Assembly: GCA_016801885.1 (NCBI GenBank)
Contig: JAFBJY010000341.1
Span: 34,116 to 98,115, forward strand
Direction of reading: 5' to 3'
Origin: Toxotes chatareus
Lineage: Eukaryota > Chordata > Actinopteri > Toxotidae
Length of the DNA stretch: 64,000 nt
The notes under the pieces are model-generated. The model ran no database searches, had not been told where the DNA came from, and saw only the letters and a program-made list of their open reading frames with translations. A program made the position numbers and the translations under genes. This document shows positions 36,601-47,566 of this stretch, piece by piece. Position 1 is the first letter of the stretch; each line of letters opens with the position of its first letter.

Positions 36601-39317
36601 AAAAAAAATTTCAAATAATCAAAAATTTTTTAAAGGGGAAAAATACCAACATCCATAAATCGGCCCCTTACAAAAAATTCCCGGAGATTTCATGTTTTAC
36701 CCGGAGGGTCCCATTAAAAAAATGATTAATTCGATTATGTATCACCCGTTTCATTACCCTATCTGTCTTTTTTAAATAAATGTTTCTTTTTCCACCTGAG
36801 TTACTTTAAAAAAAAAATTTATTTTAATGTAAATACTAAAATTTTAACAAATTAAAAAAATTTAACTTTGAAATTTTATAAAGGGAAACAAATCCACAAG
36901 AAAGTATTATTTTCAACTCCGATAGAAAAAAAAAAATTGTTTTAAGATTCTAAAGTTCATTTTTTTTTATTGTTAAAACTTTTTTTAAAAATAATATTTT
37001 TTAAAACAGATTTTTTGATTTTTATACAAAATGTAAATTTTAAAAAAAATATTTAAAGAAAAAGAAAAAAATGGGAAAAAATTCTTTTCCCTTTTTTAAA
37101 TCTTTTCTTGATTTTCTGTAGAAAAAACCCCTTTTTAAATCTTACTGTAAATTTTAAACAAAATTGTTTCTTATTTTTCATGGATTTGACACTGGGTTCC
37201 CCCTTAATTCTGCAAAAAAAAACTGAACAAAAATAGGATAAGTTAATTGGCTTGACAAATTTGGGACATAACGGTTTTTTTACAAAAACAAAAACAAAAA
37301 AAAGGCCCCACGGGTTTTTGGTTTTATTCAAGAAAATTTCCCGGTTTTGAGAATATATAATGTTGAAAAAGTAATTTGGTTTTGTTAAATTTACTTCCCC
37401 TTTTTTTAAAAAAGTTTAAAAACCACGGGAGCTTTTTCCCAACTAAAAAATTGGGCCCCCATTTTTCTTTTTTGGGGTAAATTTTTTTGTATTTCAAGAT
37501 CAGATGTCTACATAAATAACTGAAAAAAAAGCAATAAAAAAAAAATTTTTGGGAAATTATTTGTTTAAAATTTTTAATTTAATTTAAATGTTTCGATAAC
37601 GATTGTTTTTTTTTTTTTTTAAAGGGGCCATTTTGGAAAATTTCTTCCTTTTTATTTTGGGAAAATTAAATTTTTTTGGGGGGGGCGGGGCTGGGAGGCC
37701 CTTGGGATATTCCTGGGAATTATACCTGGGGGGTTTTCCTGGTTGAATGTCTTGAAAAAAAATTCCGTTCATTCGTAAACGAAAGCCCCTTTTTTGGAAA
37801 AAGAGTTTAACAACATGGTCCAAACAAATTTTCCCTTTTTTTTCTCCTCAGGATAATGACTATCTGGGGAAAAAGTTCAAAACTCACCTTTAACAGCCCG
37901 GAGTTTTGAAAGGGATTTAAGTTTTTAGTTTTGAGTTTTTCTTTATATTTTTTCGTTTTCCTCCCTTGTTTACTTTTTCTAGGGGAGTTTTAAAAAATAA
38001 ATGGTTTGGTCTTTAAAAAAGTGGGGACTTTGACCCCTTTTGAAATTTTTTTACTTTCTTATGAAAAGTGCCCCAAAATAAAGTTTATTTTTATTTTAAT
38101 AAATTACCAAACATATATATATTGGAGTAATTAACCACTTTTTTTTTTTTCATTTTAAGGAAAAGATATTCCCTTTTCCAGGAATCCCTTTAAAACCCCT
38201 GGGTTTATGTTTTGAAACACAAATGGGGGAAAAAAATACATTGGGACCTTCCAGTTACAGCAGATCGGGGTTTAACTTTTTTAGTTTCTCCAAGTTTTTT
38301 AATAATTTTTAATTAAAAACCCTTGAATCAAGTATCCCCTTAATGCTGCAGAAGGGGGTCTTTTGGTTGAAAGGTGATGGTTTTTCAAAAACCCCGTCCG
38401 AAAACAGACTTTTCATAACTCTTCAGCTCGAGTTTATGAAAACTGAATTTTTACCCCTCTTAGTTACTTTTTTTTTGGGGGGGGGGGTTTTTTTTTTTGA
38501 ATAATAGAAAACCCCCATTTTTTGGGTTTGGGGTATTTTTGTTTTAAAAACAGTAATTTTTAAAAAAGAATAAGGGTTTTCTTTTTTTTTAAACACCTGG
38601 GTTTATTCCCTTCTGAAATAAAAAAAGGAAGCGTTACAAGGGGAAAAATTTTTTGTATGGTTTTACTGAAAAATTTTTGTAAAGTTATTTTTTTTCGCAA
38701 ATTGTTGGGCAAACCCCCTGATCATAAAACCCAAACACATTTCTTTTAGTCAGGATTTACACTTCTGTACTTCTAAAGGAAAAACCATCACTTTTACATT
38801 TCTCAGATTTAGTAATTTTTACTAATCAAACATGCGATTTTAGTATGGTTTCTCCACCAGTGATCAAGATCATGTTTATTTTTACAACATATTGTTTCAG
38901 CTTGAGTATGTAACATGAGTGAGGATTTAGACTTTTTACTCCTGTACATCTAAAAGGAAAAACTGCTGTCACTGTCATATCTTTCAAATAGTATTTTCTC
39001 TTACTGAACATACATGTGCATTCCTTCTGAAGTACATAAGTATTTTCAGCTTTACCTTACTTCTTTCTGGATTTATTACGCCAGTAAACACTTTCCTAAT
39101 GAGTTTATGATCTCAGTCAGTAGTTACATTCATTTTGTAAAATATGGCCCTTTTAGACTAAATGAGACAATAAAGCAGGGTAAGCTTTAGGGTTGGATAC
39201 CTTGGATACCTCTTGTTCAGTGTTTGGTCGGACTCTGTTCAGTTTTTCTCGGTAACATAAATACATTTAGTTTTAATGGTTTTACGCCTGCATTTCACAG
39301 TAGCATTTCATGGTACC

Positions 39318-39382
39318 TGGCGGTGTACCCCGCCTCTCGCCCAATGTCTGCTATGGGATAGGCATAGAAATGAATGAATGGT
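39318..39382 (+). repeat. Dispersed repeat tail
   Basis: GGTGTACCCCGCCTCTCGCC followed by CAATGTCTGCTATGGGATAG and ending in ATGAATGAATGG. This is the tail of a very common vertebrate/fish dispersed repeat. The middle part usually seen between GGGATAGG and the ATGAATG tail is missing here. Confidence 0.6.
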
Positions 39383-40044
39383 AAACCTCTATCAGTGTAT
39401 TCTTGTGTGATTACAATAATGTGGTTGTTGCTATTGTTAAAATTCATACCAGATATGCACCATAAAAATCATAAACAAACTTATAGTAAGAGCAATAAAT
39501 ACCTTTACTGCACATTAAAAGCTTTTTAAATTACTTAAAAAAATAAAGAAATACAGCTGTGGATTTGGAGATGCTTACACTGTTTAATGTGTAGCATGTA
39601 ACTTCAGTTACTGTGACATTACAAGGTTGCTCCTCATATGTGTAATATTTGCTAAATGTGGACAAGAATGCATTTAGCTCCTAAGATTACTATTTTAACA
39701 GCTATGACGTTTACCTCGATTATAGATGCTAACTTTGTTAGCATTTTCTCACAGCACAGCTGAGAGCCTGGCGTTATCAGGTTGCCAGTATAGGTGAGCA
39801 TGTCTAGCGTCATCAGGTTCTCAGTCAGACTCGACCCCATTCCTACCCAGTTCCACCCTCTTTGCCAGACATGGTCACCTCTGGCTCCAAAAACCAAATT
39901 GCCATACTTTAGGCTTCAAAATGGCAGTTCATAAACCAATAGGTGATGTTACAGTGGGTTTCCATTTCCATAGCCTCCATGAGACTAAGAGTTTATTGAG
40001 CTAATGAGCCAATCAGGGTCAGAATTCTGGGTCCACTTCTACCC

Positions 40045-40209
40045 TAGTAAAGGGAGTTTTTCCTTGCCACTGTCGCCTTAAGTGCTTGCTCTGGGGTCAA
40101 GCTCTGGGTCTCTGTAAAGCGCTTTGAGACAGTTTTGATTGTGGAAGGCGCTGTATAAATAAAATTGAATTGAAATTGAAATTGAAATTGAATTGAATTG
40201 AATTGAATT
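40045..40209 (+). mobile_element. L2 3'-end fragment
   Basis: Carries the L2 3' tail in plus orientation: CTTAAGTGCTTGCTCTGGGG, then TCTGTAAAGCGCTTTGAGAC and GGAAGGCGCTGTATAAATAA, followed by about a dozen AATTG/AAATTG units up to 40209. It is the same tail as at 4006 and 9847 but independent of them, and severely 5'-truncated. Confidence 0.85.
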
Positions 40210-40904
40210 ACTGGTTGCTATGGTCACTGAGCCCCCTGGACCAGAATGTAAATACACAGACTAAGTGCTCTGTATCCCCAGCGGACAACAGCATATGAGC
40301 CAAAGCTTGAAGATACTGATGTATTCTATATGTCTCTACTTTTTATGATTTAGGAGCTGTCACAATTTAACAACTCCCATCATCTCTGTTCTTGACAAGA
40401 GCGTCAGTGTCCGGTTTAACATGGCAGTCAATGGGAGCTTTGGTCAGGGTAACACTGGGTGAGAAAGGACAACACCCAAATCACTACCAAATCTCAGAAT
40501 ATCTCATTCACACAGCATGAACATAATTAACTGTGTAATACTAATAGTAAAACAGGAAGTCCTTGAAAAACTAAAATGGAATAGTGCAAATGTGATTGTT
40601 TTAATGAAGGAATGAGGCAGGATTATTATTAATAATAATTTACTGATTGATCAAGATGGATCAGCAGACATGGGGAGAACATGCAGATGTATTCATCTTC
40701 TTTCCACTGTGTAAAATGACTGAGGCTTATCCGTAAGCTCCAAACCCAGCCCAAGCTCTCTAAGAAGACGAGGAAGAACTCCTCAAAAACCTACACACGA
40801 GGAAAACAGGAGAAACCTCGGGAGAGGCAATTCAAAGAGAGATCCCTCTCCACGGACGGCTGGGTTTTAAAGCAGCAGATGTGCCAAGGATGATGACTGA
40901 TCTG

Positions 40905-41098
40905 CAGTCCTGGGGGGGTCTGTCTGTGGTCATGGGGGTCCACCTGTCTTCCTTGGGGGTCTATTTGTTTTGGGGGTTGTGGAGGTTGGATGGGGTAGGG
41001 GGTGGATGTGGCGGGGTGGGGAGGTACGTGGGGTTGGGGGGGTGATGGGGGGGGTACTTGGGTGGTGGGGCGGGGGGTGGGGTTTCCTGGAGGGTCCA
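40905..41098 (+). repeat. G-rich tract with G-quadruplex potential
   Basis: Dense runs of three to eight G on the plus strand, for example GGGGTAGGGGGTGG, GGCGGGGTGGGGAGG and GGGGCGGGGGGTGGGG, ending directly beside the stop codon of the minus-strand PIM-like gene. The transcript of that gene would carry the C-rich complement in its 3' UTR. Confidence 0.8.
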
Positions 41099-41105
41099 TT
41101 CTGGA

Positions 41106-41232
41106 TCACTCCAGCCAGGGGTGGTGCCTAAGTGTCTCCAGGGTGGCTCGCGCTTCTGGGCTCTTGACCAGACAGCTCAGTATAAAACCCTGGCAGTCTG
41201 ACAGAAAGTGGAATAATTTTTAACACAAACAC

Positions 41233-41304
<72 letters not shown>

Positions 41305-43411
41305 GTGCGTGTCTGTGCTTGGCTGTGTGTTTTTATGACTTACCAAAGGAAAGATCATCACTGATGTTGGGGTCTCTATGGACGACCTCAGTTCTATCTC
41401 TGAAAGGGAGACATTTATGCAGCAGCGCAAACACTACTACACCGAGCTGCCAAACTGTTGTGGGTTCAGCCCTGTACCACCCATGCTGGAATAATTCAGG
41501 GGTAATGTACTCATAGGTGCCTATGATCCACACCGACACACAGAGACAAGAAGATGGTGAGGGACTGAGGTAGAGGAGAGAGACAAAGATACTGGTTTGG
41601 CTTGAAGAACAGGACTATAAGAAAGAGAGTGTACCTAGTACAGTACTGTATCTTCCCTCTGACAGAAACGTGCCACAGCCAAAGTCAATAAGCCGGACAC
41701 GTGGAACATCAGAGCTGGTTTCGATGAGAATGTTGTCCAGCTTAATGTCCCTGTGGAATACACCTTTGGAGTGGACCTCAATGAGAGCATCCACCAGCTG
41801 TTTGGCAATGTTCTGAGGGAGAGATAAAGAGACATGTAGACTGTGAGACATGGTGGGTGTGGACACTTACACAGATACAGAGGTTGTATATTGCATTTTG
41901 CACTAGGTCAGGAGGACCTCCCGACTGACACAGCGTATTTCACACACTGAACACATATACCATCATCTACTTACCCTAGCCTCGTATTCCTGCAGGCCAG
42001 ATCCTTTAGTGTTGATGTAATCTATCAGATCCAAGCAAGGGACTGGTCTCTCTAGTACAAGAATCAGTTCAAAGTCCAGATCATACCAGTCCAGCAAGGC
42101 TACAACTGCACTGGTCTCTCCTGCTGCTGGTTTGACTTTGAGCAGCAGTGCCACTTCCAGAGGGATCAGGCAATCCTTTCCATCCAGAGTCTTTAGACAG
42201 AGTGACAAAGAGAAAAGAAATAATAAACCTTTGTCTATACACATGCACCAAAGTAAAGACATGAACGTTATGTGTTTGTACTTGGTATAAAAAAAATCAA
42301 GAAATGTTAAACACTCCAAGCATTCAAATGATGTCCAGACATGTTGTCATTAGGATGAAGAACAAATCATTTACCGTTGCTGTGCGCATAATGTCATACC
42401 CGGGGATGTGTTTTATGGCCACCTACCGGAGAGAAAAAGATTTCATTAGTTTGTACTACTAAAAGAGTGGCTACATGAATCTGTGTGCATGTGTGCTTGT
42501 GTGTTTATGTGCGTGCGTGTGTCTTACAGGCAGATTGTCGTCTCTGCGGTAGCCTGCACAGACTGACCCAAAGCCTCCCTCAAATGCACCTGGAGAAACC
42601 AAATACAAACACAGACAATTTGATTATACTTGTTCACAGCTTCTACTGACTACACTGAGAAACTAACCTCGAATACTAACTTTGACCATCTAGACATTTG
42701 GGCCAGCAGCTGGTTGGCTTAGCTAATGGAACACACACGCTTCATTTTTCAACTATTTCAATCTCATCTAACCTCTGCTGTGACGGGGGGCAGTGTTTAC
42801 TGATGAAGAGGTGCCAGGTTTGTTACTGGAATCTGTGGTTGGGTGGCTGGTGCCCTCAGAGGAGGTGGTGGTCTTTCTGCTCCTCTTCCTGGGTTCTTCC
42901 TCTCTCTCCTCAGACTTTCTCTTGCTGCTCTTCCTCCCTTCAGCCTCAACAGGTGTGGATGCCTTCACATCCACACTGGCTGAAGCTGAGGGACTTGAAG
43001 GACCAGCAGAAGGACTTGGTGTCCCTCTACTTCTCTTTCTTGGTACCTCTGTGTTCTCATCAAAGGTGGACTTCCTCTTGCTTTTCTTCCACCCCTCAGG
43101 TTCAAAAGGTGTATAAAGGACTTGGTGTGCCTCTGCTTCTCTTCCTTGGTACCTCTGTGCTCTCATCAAAGGTGGACTTCCTCTTGCTGCTCTTCCTCCC
43201 CTCAGGTTCAACAGGTGTAGATGCCGCTGCATCCACACCGGCGGAAGCTGAGGGACTTGAAGGACCATCAGAAGGACTTGGTGTCCCTGTGCTTCTCTTC
43301 CTTGGTACCTCTGTGCTCTCATCAAAGGTGGACTTTCTCTTGCATTTCTTCTGGGTCTCCTGTGTTCCCTCTCTAGCTCCAATGCTGGGTGCAGGAGGCT
43401 CAAGGTTTTTC
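41106..43411 (-). CDS. PIM-like serine/threonine protein kinase (copy B)
   Basis: A complete kinase domain in six exons with GT-AG borders and matching phases: 42528-42589, 42375-42422, 41975-42190, 41635-41812, 41344-41520 and 41106-41197 (stop TGA), about 257 residues, preceded by an N-terminal repeat exon at about 42773-43411. Motifs: GGFGSV loop, VAIKHI (ATP-binding Lys), ERPVPCLDLIDYI (PIM-style hinge), HRDIKLDN catalytic loop, LIDFGCG, GTYEYITPELF, TVWQLG, and HPWLE at the end. The V-W without a preceding Asp in subdomain IX is the PIM hallmark (AVWSLG in PIM1), so it is not a defect. The first Gly of the loop is Phe here (AFEGGFG), which is unusual. Introns are 105-184 bases. The N-terminal exon has a one-base frameshift near 43114, so as assembled the first module is out of frame with the kinase. 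The start codon is uncertain: either ATG at 43459-43461, or an exon further upstream. Confidence 0.85.
41240..41312. repeat. TG microsatellite inside the last PIM-like intron
   Basis: About 35 TG units lie in the 146-base intron between the last two coding exons, so about half of that intron is repeat. Confidence 0.95.
42905..43341 (-). repeat. Tandem basic/Ser-Pro modules in the PIM-like N-terminal exon
   Basis: Three modules of about 32-53 residues, each KRKSTFDE-(S/N)TEVPRKR, then S(R/T)GTPSP, then a Ser/Ala/Pro-rich linker, then (V/F)EPEG or VEAEG with (R/W)K. The middle module lacks most of the linker. A partial fourth KRKS follows. Lys/Arg clusters resemble bipartite nuclear localisation signals and the TPSP sites look like proline-directed phosphosites; both functions are inference. 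Confidence 0.85.
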
Positions 43412-45276
43412 CTGAGACAATGTGATGACCAAGAAAAAAAATGTAAGTGTGTTTGCTTCACTTGTAGCTGGTTTCAGAGTTGAGATACCAGTGTGGGGAA
43501 TTAATACCAAACTGTGCACCACTCTAAAACAACGTGTCTGCAATCAGACATAAAGGTCATCATAAGTCTGATCTCAGGTGATTTTGCTATAAATGTTCTG
43601 ACTTCACTGAGAATGAAGTTTAAGAAGTTGATCCTCATCCTCTAATTGAGATTTGACTCAATCTCGTCTTTTAATTTAGCATTTAGTTACTAAAACACAG
43701 ATTTAATGAATCTTCCTATCATTTTATCTCCTCTAACCTGTAGTGTCAGGTGTATATTATCTACTGTGTCAGTGATCATTACCCTGACAACTGAATCATG
43801 TAGATTAACAAGTAAGAGAGAAAGTTTTTGCCAAGAGTTTGTCCTCATTACTCACTCAGTTGTCTACTAGAAGCCCGAACAGAACTTGTTGTTGGCCACG
43901 TTTTGGGATCCATGACTCTCAAACAGTAAAGCTTCTCGTTTGAATCTCCGAAGAACTGTGCTTGTCTAAGTGTGGTCCCTGTCCTCTAACTAGCTGGTTC
44001 CCGGAATGTTCTGATCTCACAACTATGACCTCACAATGTGCTACTGTGCGGAGTTCTACTCATTAAAATGCAGAATGTCAAGTCAAATCTAAACACACAA
44101 ATACATTTAATCCTAATTTCTTTATTTATTCAGTCATATCAAAACATGGTTAGGGGCCACAGACAAGCTAATACCAGTGCTAGTGTCACTCAGTCTAACT
44201 GTCCTGATGTGTCAATTGACATCTGATGTCAGATGTGTCTGAGGTCCCTTAGCCCAAAAATGACACTAACAGGGTAAAAACATGCATCAGTGACTGTACT
44301 ATTTGCAATCCCATTCCCACTCATGACATGCATAGCACTCATTCATCTACTGTTCTCACTGGACTTTATCAAAGCATCATTATCATCTATGTTTGTGTCT
44401 TTCACACCTATATAGTATATTAAGAACATTTGATCTCACATTTTCATACACATCCTGTTCCAATGTGTCTAGATTGGTGGAAAAAGTAAGTATGTTCAAG
44501 AAAAACAGTAAGTACATTACTTCCCTACATCTGTTCAAAAGAACAAATGTGCAAACCTCCAAACCACTGGCCTCTTTTTCACTATAGATCTGAATTTCTC
44601 AATGTTTTGAACAAATTATTAGAGTTTGTGTTTTCCTTATGTGTGTCTAATGTACTTTCCACTTTTAATGACACTGAAAAGGTAAATTCATGCAAGTTGT
44701 CCTGTTAGATTCACTGCACATTAAACACATTTTTACGATTACAACAAAGAATAATAAACTTCTAAAAAGTTGGTTTGTCCTTTCATCAGTGGAAGCTGAA
44801 TTGGATCTGGTTTTCTGGCATCATTATCACAGCCTGGTTGAGAAATGAGGATGTGGTCCATTCAGTCTCAGTTTTCCACAGTCAGCTGAATGGCACCAAA
44901 TACACTGCAGTACACATGCTGTCTTCATTCTGTTGGCACAGGTCGTTCAGTTTTCAGTGTGAAAGCCTTTTGAATTACAGTAAAACACTGTAGTTAAGAC
45001 ATGGTACATCATGATGAATCTCTTAGTTATACCAGCTTGTCAGGACAGGTGCATGAATGTCTGCTTCAGTTGAGGACTGTTTACACTTACTGCTGCAGGT
45101 TGTCCAGATCCATTTCACATTAGGACAGAAAAGCATTTAGGCTAGTCCTTTATGATGCTGTATTGTGAGGCTCGTTCTGAAACTAGAGTGAATCTGGGGT
45201 TTGTATTGTCAGTTACAGGTCTGCAAACCTGTAAGTTATTCAGAACTGGTATGTACTGGTATTTTTACTGAAAAAC

Positions 45277-45356
<80 letters not shown>

Positions 45357-46603
45357 TCAACTATATATATATATATATATAGTTGTTTTTCAGTAAAAAA
45401 TGGAGTGCCACTATTTCAGTCAACCTATTTTAACCTAGATAGATATTTACAACTCAATGGAGAGTGAACCAGCTCTAACAGTAGAGTTAAAGTCAGTGCC
45501 AAGTTCGGCAGACATGCAGTGAAAAATTCAACTCTACAGAGTGATATTTAGTGCCAGTCTGCACACGATCTTGGGAGCTCTGCAGCGCATGGTATTTTCT
45601 CCACAGTCAGGGTAAGTAACGTAACATTCCCATGCTGGTAACATTGTTAATAATAATTTTTCAATTTTATGCTAACAGTGTAGAAATTCGGTATCTTCTC
45701 ATTGAGTTAAGATGCACCTATAAAACATGTTCGCTATGTATTTCTTCTGAATGTTGCTGAGATAATAATATTGCCACGTGTTTTATGGCATAGTTTTAAC
45801 AACCAAATTATCAATTATTGGTATGTTAATAATCGCTAATTAGCTTCCATGCTAGGCGAACAAACTCTCAAGAAGTGGGTAATGTTCCCTCTGTGTTAGG
45901 GCTGAACGATTTATCGTTTTCTGATTGAAATTAAGATTTCAGACAACACGATCATGTGATCGCCAAAGCTGCAGATTTGTCAACTATTTTACACATATAT
46001 GTCCTGCACAGTAAAAAAACACAGTGTCAGTTTAACTCTTAGAGAGCTGAATTTAACTGTTTCAGATAACATTTGGACATTAGAGTAAAATTTACTCTAA
46101 GCCCAGAGTCAACTTTTTGCATTTAATTCTACTCAATTCTGTGTCAGAATTAACAACGAAATGTGTAAAAATAATTTGCACTGTAGCTTTATTACACTGT
46201 TTAATTTACCTGCACAGAAAACACTGAAAGTTTTTTTTTTTTTTTTTTTTTAAATGTGGTGTCCAAGAGAGGAAAATCTTAGTCCACACTTTTAAAGCAA
46301 ACCCTCAATTTACACTAAGCCTGGGTACCAGTTCCAAAGACTAAATTTACAAGTAGTAGTCAGTAACACCGAGCTTACAATAGCAAACAGTAGTAATTTT
46401 GACAAAAACACTCAGCATACAGTTAAATTCCACACAGAGTACATTAACAATCCTAACAAAAACACACATTCCAAAGCAGGTACATCTGAACACAGTGGCT
46501 GTCAACAACTTAAAGCCTGTAGGAACTTTCTGCTCTTGTTCATATAAACAAGGTTTATATGGTCAGGGTATATACAGCAATCCTTAAATTTAATACCTTT
46601 TGT
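43412..46603. other. Non-coding interval upstream of the PIM-like gene (copy B)
   Basis: Counterpart of 777-4005 with the same small repeats, including the MITE-like palindrome near 46080-46100. It lacks 31 bases present at 3352-3382 of copy A. No exon or promoter was identified. Confidence 0.6.
45263..45402. repeat. TA microsatellite with truncated hairpin (copy B)
   Basis: Counterpart of 2627-2772. The (TA)n run is at about 45282-45348; the following arm begins at CAAC rather than with the full TTTTTACTGAAAAACAAC. The outer arms, at about 45263 and 45382-45402, are still complementary. Confidence 0.9.
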
Positions 46604-47566
46604 AATTCAATTCAATTTTATTTATATAGCGCCTTCCACAATTGTCTCAAAGCGCTTTACAGAGACCCAAAGGCTGACCCCAGAGCAAGCACTTAAGGCG
46701 ACGGTGGCAAGGAACAACTCCTTTTAACAGGAAGAAATATTGAGCAGATACAAATACAAGTCCAGTTGCCTTCGATGCAATTTGAGAGAGAGAACAATGA
46801 CCGGGATGAATGAGAACATTCACAGACATATTGAGCAGAACCTGGCTCAAATGGGGGACCCTCCTGCCTATGGCGGGCTGGGTGAAAGGAGGAAAAGGAG
46901 GAAGATAGGACAGCTAGGAATGGAGGAGAGGAGGAGAAGGACATGCAGCAGAATACAAACAGGGTTGACAACGGACAATGTTAGAGGGTCAGCATTTAGA
47001 TTACAGTTAGTGAACAGTCAGTGGATAATGTGTGCTCAGATTACAGTTATGATAGGAAACAGAACACAGAGGCAAAAAGCTGTCATGACTGGTAATTATT
47101 TACATTACAGTCTGCATAGAATATTAATCCAATATTTATCTGTAGCAGAATGGAACATTAAACGTGTTAGAAATGGATCATTGTAAACAATAAACAGCAG
47201 CAGGTGGGTGGAGCCAGGACCATAGGACATGCAGCTCCAGAGCCAGAGATACCTGCAGAAAGGTACAGAGAGAGGGAGACCAGAGAGAAACAAACACGGG
47301 ACTACGGGACAGAGAGGACACAGAGTTAATGACATGTAATAAATGCTAATAAATGTGAGATTGGGTCTGAAGAGAGAAAGAGAGAGAAGAAGAAGTGCAC
47401 AGAAGATCATGGGATGTCCCCCAGCAGCCTAGGCCTATAACTAAGGGATAGTTCAGTTGCCTGAGCCAGCCCTACTAAGGGCTATATCCTTAACTGTAAC
47501 AGTGTCTATAGAGATAATTGTGACTAACTATAAGTTTAGTTATAATAACTAGGACTGTAACTACAA

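Larger units (their letters stand above)
13747..38705. other. 25 kb of noisy, homopolymer-inflated sequence
   Basis: From about 13747 the texture changes abruptly to endless short runs of one base (GGGG, AAAA, TTTT, CCCC), with isolated bases replaced by their neighbours. It returns to normal near 38705. Where a clean counterpart exists, for example 18790-18930 against 59893-60060, the same words appear with dinucleotides dropped and singletons swallowed into neighbouring runs. This looks like unpolished consensus or gap filling, not biology. Open frames here should not be read as genes. Outside the segments listed separately (roughly 13747-16650, 24170-26150 and 30640-38705) I recognise nothing dependable; a patch near 14730-14810 faintly resembles 12400-12540. 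Confidence 0.85.
38706..41105. other. Clean intergenic region downstream of the PIM-like gene
   Basis: Normal base texture resumes near 38705. No gene was recognised. It contains two loosely similar stretches at about 38740-38805 and 38900-38985 (GGATTTA...CTTCTGTAC...TCTAAAGGAAAAAC), dispersed-repeat tails at 39318-39382 and 40045-40209, and a G-rich tract just before the PIM-like stop codon. Homology to copy A cannot be tested because the equivalent lies left of base 1. Confidence 0.7.

Noticed and set aside
13747..38705. Many open frames of 60-200 codons in the noisy block (for example 27976-28569, 28845-29300, 23933-24334)
   Set aside because: The sequence is run-inflated and unreliable; where a clean counterpart exists the frames do not match it. 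They are not genes.
41440..41470. Loss of the subdomain IX Asp in the kinase (TVWQLG) as evidence of a pseudokinase
   Set aside because: PIM kinases naturally lack this Asp (AVWSLG in PIM1), so it supports the family call.
42698..43483. 261-codon plus-strand frame over the PIM-like N-terminal exon (and 204-848 frames)
   Set aside because: Antisense shadow of a repetitive exon; the minus strand carries the module pattern and splice signals.
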